Source of the DNA: Bifidobacterium breve
Lineage (GTDB): Bacteria > Actinomycetota > Acidimicrobiia > IMCC26256 > PALSA-555
Length of the DNA: 8,723 bases
Direction of reading: 5' to 3'
Assembly: GCA_945889545.1 (NCBI GenBank)
Contig: CAMDCC010000112.1
Location: forward strand, 1-8,723
Shown here in pieces: positions 7,198-8,723 of the stretch. The notes under the pieces were generated by a model that saw only the letters and a program-made list of their open reading frames with translations, was not told the origin of the DNA and made no database searches. The position numbers were made by a program, and so were the translations under genes. Positions within the stretch are counted from its first letter, which is position 1, and the number at the start of each line of letters is the position of its first letter.

Positions 7198-8576
7198 CGG
7201 AGACACGGCCGCCCACACCGATCGTCGGGGGCCGCAGCGATGCCGCGACTGCGTGGCTCACGGAGATCGACGGTCGCCAAGTCGCCACGTTCCGGATCGA
7301 AGGCGGCAAGCACGTCGGCGCGATCGGTCCGCCGGAAGGCGAGGCGCTCGCACGCGCCGTGCGGATCGCGATCGACCTCGGCATCCCCCTGATCGGAACG
7401 ATCGCGTCGTCGGGCGCCGACGTCAGCGAAGGCATCGCGTCGTTGCATGGGTGGGGCATGGTGGCAAGGGCGATGGTCGACGCATCCGGGGTGATCCCGA
7501 CGATCTTGACGGTTGTCGGTCCATGCGTGTCCGGTCCGGCACTGCTGCTGGGCGTTGCCGATCTGGTCGTGATGACCGAAGACGCGTTCGCCTACGTGAC
7601 CGGCCCCGACACGGTGCGCGACTTCACCGGCATCGAGATCGATAACCGGGCGCTCGGCAACGCCACGATGCACGGCACGCGTAGCGGCGTCGCGTCGTTC
7701 GTGGTCGCCGATGAGGACGCGGCTCGCGACGTGGTCGCCACGGTCCTGGAGTATCTCCCGGCAAACCAACTCGTGGATCCCTCGGTGTATGCCACCGACG
7801 ACCCGATCGATCGAGATTGTGTCGTAGCCGCGTCGGCAGTGCCGGCGCGCGCAACGGCGTCGTACGACGTTCGAACCGTGATCGAAGACGTGCTCGATGC
7901 CAACTCGTTCCTCGAAGTACGCGCCGGGCACGCCGCCAACCTCGTGACCGGACTCGGACGGCTCGACGGGCGTCCCGTCGGCATCGTCGCGAACCAGCCC
8001 CAGCAGCGGGCCGGCACCATCGACATCGAGGCGTCGGAGAAGGCCGCGCGCTTCGTGCAGTGGTGCGACTGCTTCAACCTCCCAATCATCACGTTCGTGG
8101 ATACGCCTGGCTTCGAGCCAGGGAAAGACCTCGAATGGCGCGGGATGATCCGTCACGGCGCAGAGCTCGTGTACGCGTACGCCGCCGCGACGGTCCCTCG
8201 ACTCGCGATCGTGCTGCGGAAGGCGTACGGCGGCGCGTACATCGTCATGGACTCGAAGGGTCTCGGGAACGACTGGTGCGGCGCGTGGCCGACCGCGGAG
8301 ATCGCGGTGCTCGGCGCGCCGGGCGCCGTGCAGATCCTGCACGGCCGCCGATTGGCCGCCATCGCCCACGACGACGAGCGCGCCCTCGAGCAGAACGCGC
8401 TCGTACAGGAGTTCGAGGATCGGTTCGCCAACCCGTATGTCGCGGCAGAACGGGGCTTCGTGGACGACGTGATCGCGCCAACCGATACCCGGCGGATGCT
8501 GGCCGCGGCGCTCGACCGGTTCTCCACGAAGTCGGAGGTCCGACCCACCCGCCGCCACGGCAACACGCCCCTGTAG
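7194..8576 (+). CDS. Acyl-CoA carboxylase carboxyltransferase (AccD/PccB type)
   Basis: Members of this family transfer CO2 from biotinyl carrier to acetyl- or propionyl-CoA; here the likely product is malonyl-CoA for FabD. The 460-residue chain fuses both crotonase-like halves. The N-half has an SSGADVSEG variant of the SGGARxxEG loop (72-80), oxyanion motif GPCVSGPA (109-116) and YVTGPDTVRDFTG. The C-half has VTGLGRLDGRPVGIVANQP, ASEKAARFVQWCDCFNLP, VDTPGFEPG, RKAYGGAYIVM and AWPTAEIAVLGAPGAV, ending in the family-like HGNTPL. It is roughly 60-70 residues shorter than typical actinobacterial AccD5/PccB because the usual N-terminal segment is missing; no zinc finger like that of E. coli AccD is present. 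Ile350 after GGAY is the position where Streptomyces work linked Ile to acetyl-CoA use and Asp to propionyl-CoA only. The start is TTG 7194, overlapping the fabF stop. Its biotin carboxylase/carrier partner is not in the window. Confidence 0.9.
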   Translation: MTETRPPTPIVGGRSDAATAWLTEIDGRQVATFRIEGGKHVGAIGPPEGEALARAVRIAIDLGIPLIGTIASSGADVSEGIASLHGWGMVARAMVDASGVIPTILTVVGPCVSGPALLLGVADLVVMTEDAFAYVTGPDTVRDFTGIEIDNRALGNATMHGTRSGVASFVVADEDAARDVVATVLEYLPANQLVDPSVYATDDPIDRDCVVAASAVPARATASYDVRTVIEDVLDANSFLEVRAGHAANLVTGLGRLDGRPVGIVANQPQQRAGTIDIEASEKAARFVQWCDCFNLPIITFVDTPGFEPGKDLEWRGMIRHGAELVYAYAAATVPRLAIVLRKAYGGAYIVMDSKGLGNDWCGAWPTAEIAVLGAPGAVQILHGRRLAAIAHDDERALEQNALVQEFEDRFANPYVAAERGFVDDVIAPTDTRRMLAAALDRFSTKSEVRPTRRHGNTPL

Positions 8577-8601
8577 AGGCTGTCGCATGAATCCTGACTA
8601 T

Positions 8602-8625
8602 CCCGCCCGCGTTTCGCGGCGCGGG
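8602..8625 (+). terminator. Strong GC hairpin after the fatty acid operon
   Basis: CCCGCCCGCG (8602-8611), loop TTT, and CGCGGCGCGGG (8615-8625) pair along 10 bp with a single bulged base. No T-tract follows. It is 25 nt after the carboxyltransferase stop and directly upstream of the transposase ribosome binding site (GTGAGG, 8625-8630). It may end operon transcription, or belong to the insertion sequence and shield its transposase from readthrough. Confidence 0.55.
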
Positions 8626-8637
8626 TGAGGATGCGGT

Positions 8638-8723
8638 ATGGGGATCAATGTTCGTGAGGTGGATCGGGATCAGCAGTTCTTGATGCCGCCGTCGGTGGCG
8701 GAGTGGCTGCCGGAGGGGCATCT
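8638..8723 (+). CDS. Transposase N-terminus, IS1182-like (partial)
   Basis: The frame reads MGINVREVDRDQQFLMPPSV then AEWLPEGHL to the window edge. The pattern R-E-x-D-x-D-Q-x-F-L-x-P-P-S-x-x-x-W-L-P-E-x-H-L is the well-known start of IS1182/IS5-group DDE transposases carrying the DUF772 N-terminal domain. ATG 8638 follows GTGAGG (8625-8630) by 7 nt. Only 28 full codons are visible, so catalytic residues and integrity cannot be judged. The exact IS family is an inference from recall of this N-terminal motif. Confidence 0.75.
   Translation, partial: MGINVREVDRDQQFLMPPSVAEWLPEGH

Larger units (their letters stand above)
8577..8723 (+). mobile_element. Left end of an insertion sequence (partial)
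   Basis: A transposase gene begins at 8638, and the 61 bp before it (8577-8637) would contain the element's left end. The exact terminus is not determinable without the other end; a boundary close after the carboxyltransferase TAG (8576) is likely because that protein ends in family-typical sequence. The start given here is the earliest possible point. Codon style after 8638 (GGG, CGG, TTG) differs somewhat from the operon. Confidence 0.6.

Noticed and set aside
6324..8588. A 754-codon minus-strand open frame antisense to fabF and the carboxyltransferase gene
   Set aside because: It is antisense to two genes with complete catalytic motifs, its translation is rich in Arg, Asp and Ser with no recognisable domain, and long antisense frames arise from GC-rich codon bias.

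Overview
The window is GC-rich, densely coded DNA that looks actinobacterial. The gene set (a FabZ-type dehydratase beside a fabD-fabH-fabG-acpP-fabF operon that ends in an acyl-CoA carboxylase carboxyltransferase gene) and the frequent TTG starts suggest an uncultured or environmental actinomycete, possibly of class Acidimicrobiia. That placement is inference from gene content and style; no marker gene in the window settles it.

Left part (1-2017): a short minus-strand gene for a small single-pass membrane protein (127-453) diverges from a secreted coiled-coil/M23 peptidoglycan peptidase (584-1594). A 13-bp sequence repeated almost four times lies between them. The peptidase frame is broken by one in-frame TAA (1307-1309) inside the catalytic domain, although all expected zinc-site motifs survive on either side. 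Then come a small perfect hairpin, a tRNA gene with anticodon CAA (Leu) that has a short 5-nt variable loop rather than the long arm normal for tRNA-Leu, and a small membrane-anchored protein of unknown role (1754-1996).

Central and right part (2018-8576): a type II fatty acid synthesis locus. fabZ (minus) diverges from a tightly packed plus-strand run: fabD, a 92-residue biotinyl/lipoyl-domain-like protein with no lysine at all, fabH, fabG, acpP, fabF and an accD-type carboxyltransferase. The carboxyltransferase would help make malonyl-CoA, FabD loads malonyl onto ACP, FabH starts the chain, FabF elongates it, FabG reduces the ketone and FabZ dehydrates. Enoyl reductase, biotin carboxylase and a genuine biotin carrier are not in the window. 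Three of the joints are TTGA start/stop overlaps (at fabH only one of two candidate starts gives this) and one is ATGA, which suggests systematic translational coupling.

Right edge (8577-8723): directly after the last operon gene comes a strong hairpin and the first 28 codons of a transposase that runs off the window, so an insertion sequence abuts the 3' end of the operon.

The most unusual items are the lysine-free biotinyl-like protein embedded in a fatty acid/carboxylase operon, the short-variable-loop CAA tRNA, the repeated TTGA couplings and the split M23 peptidase. No wholly new multi-gene system, CRISPR array or defence island is visible.
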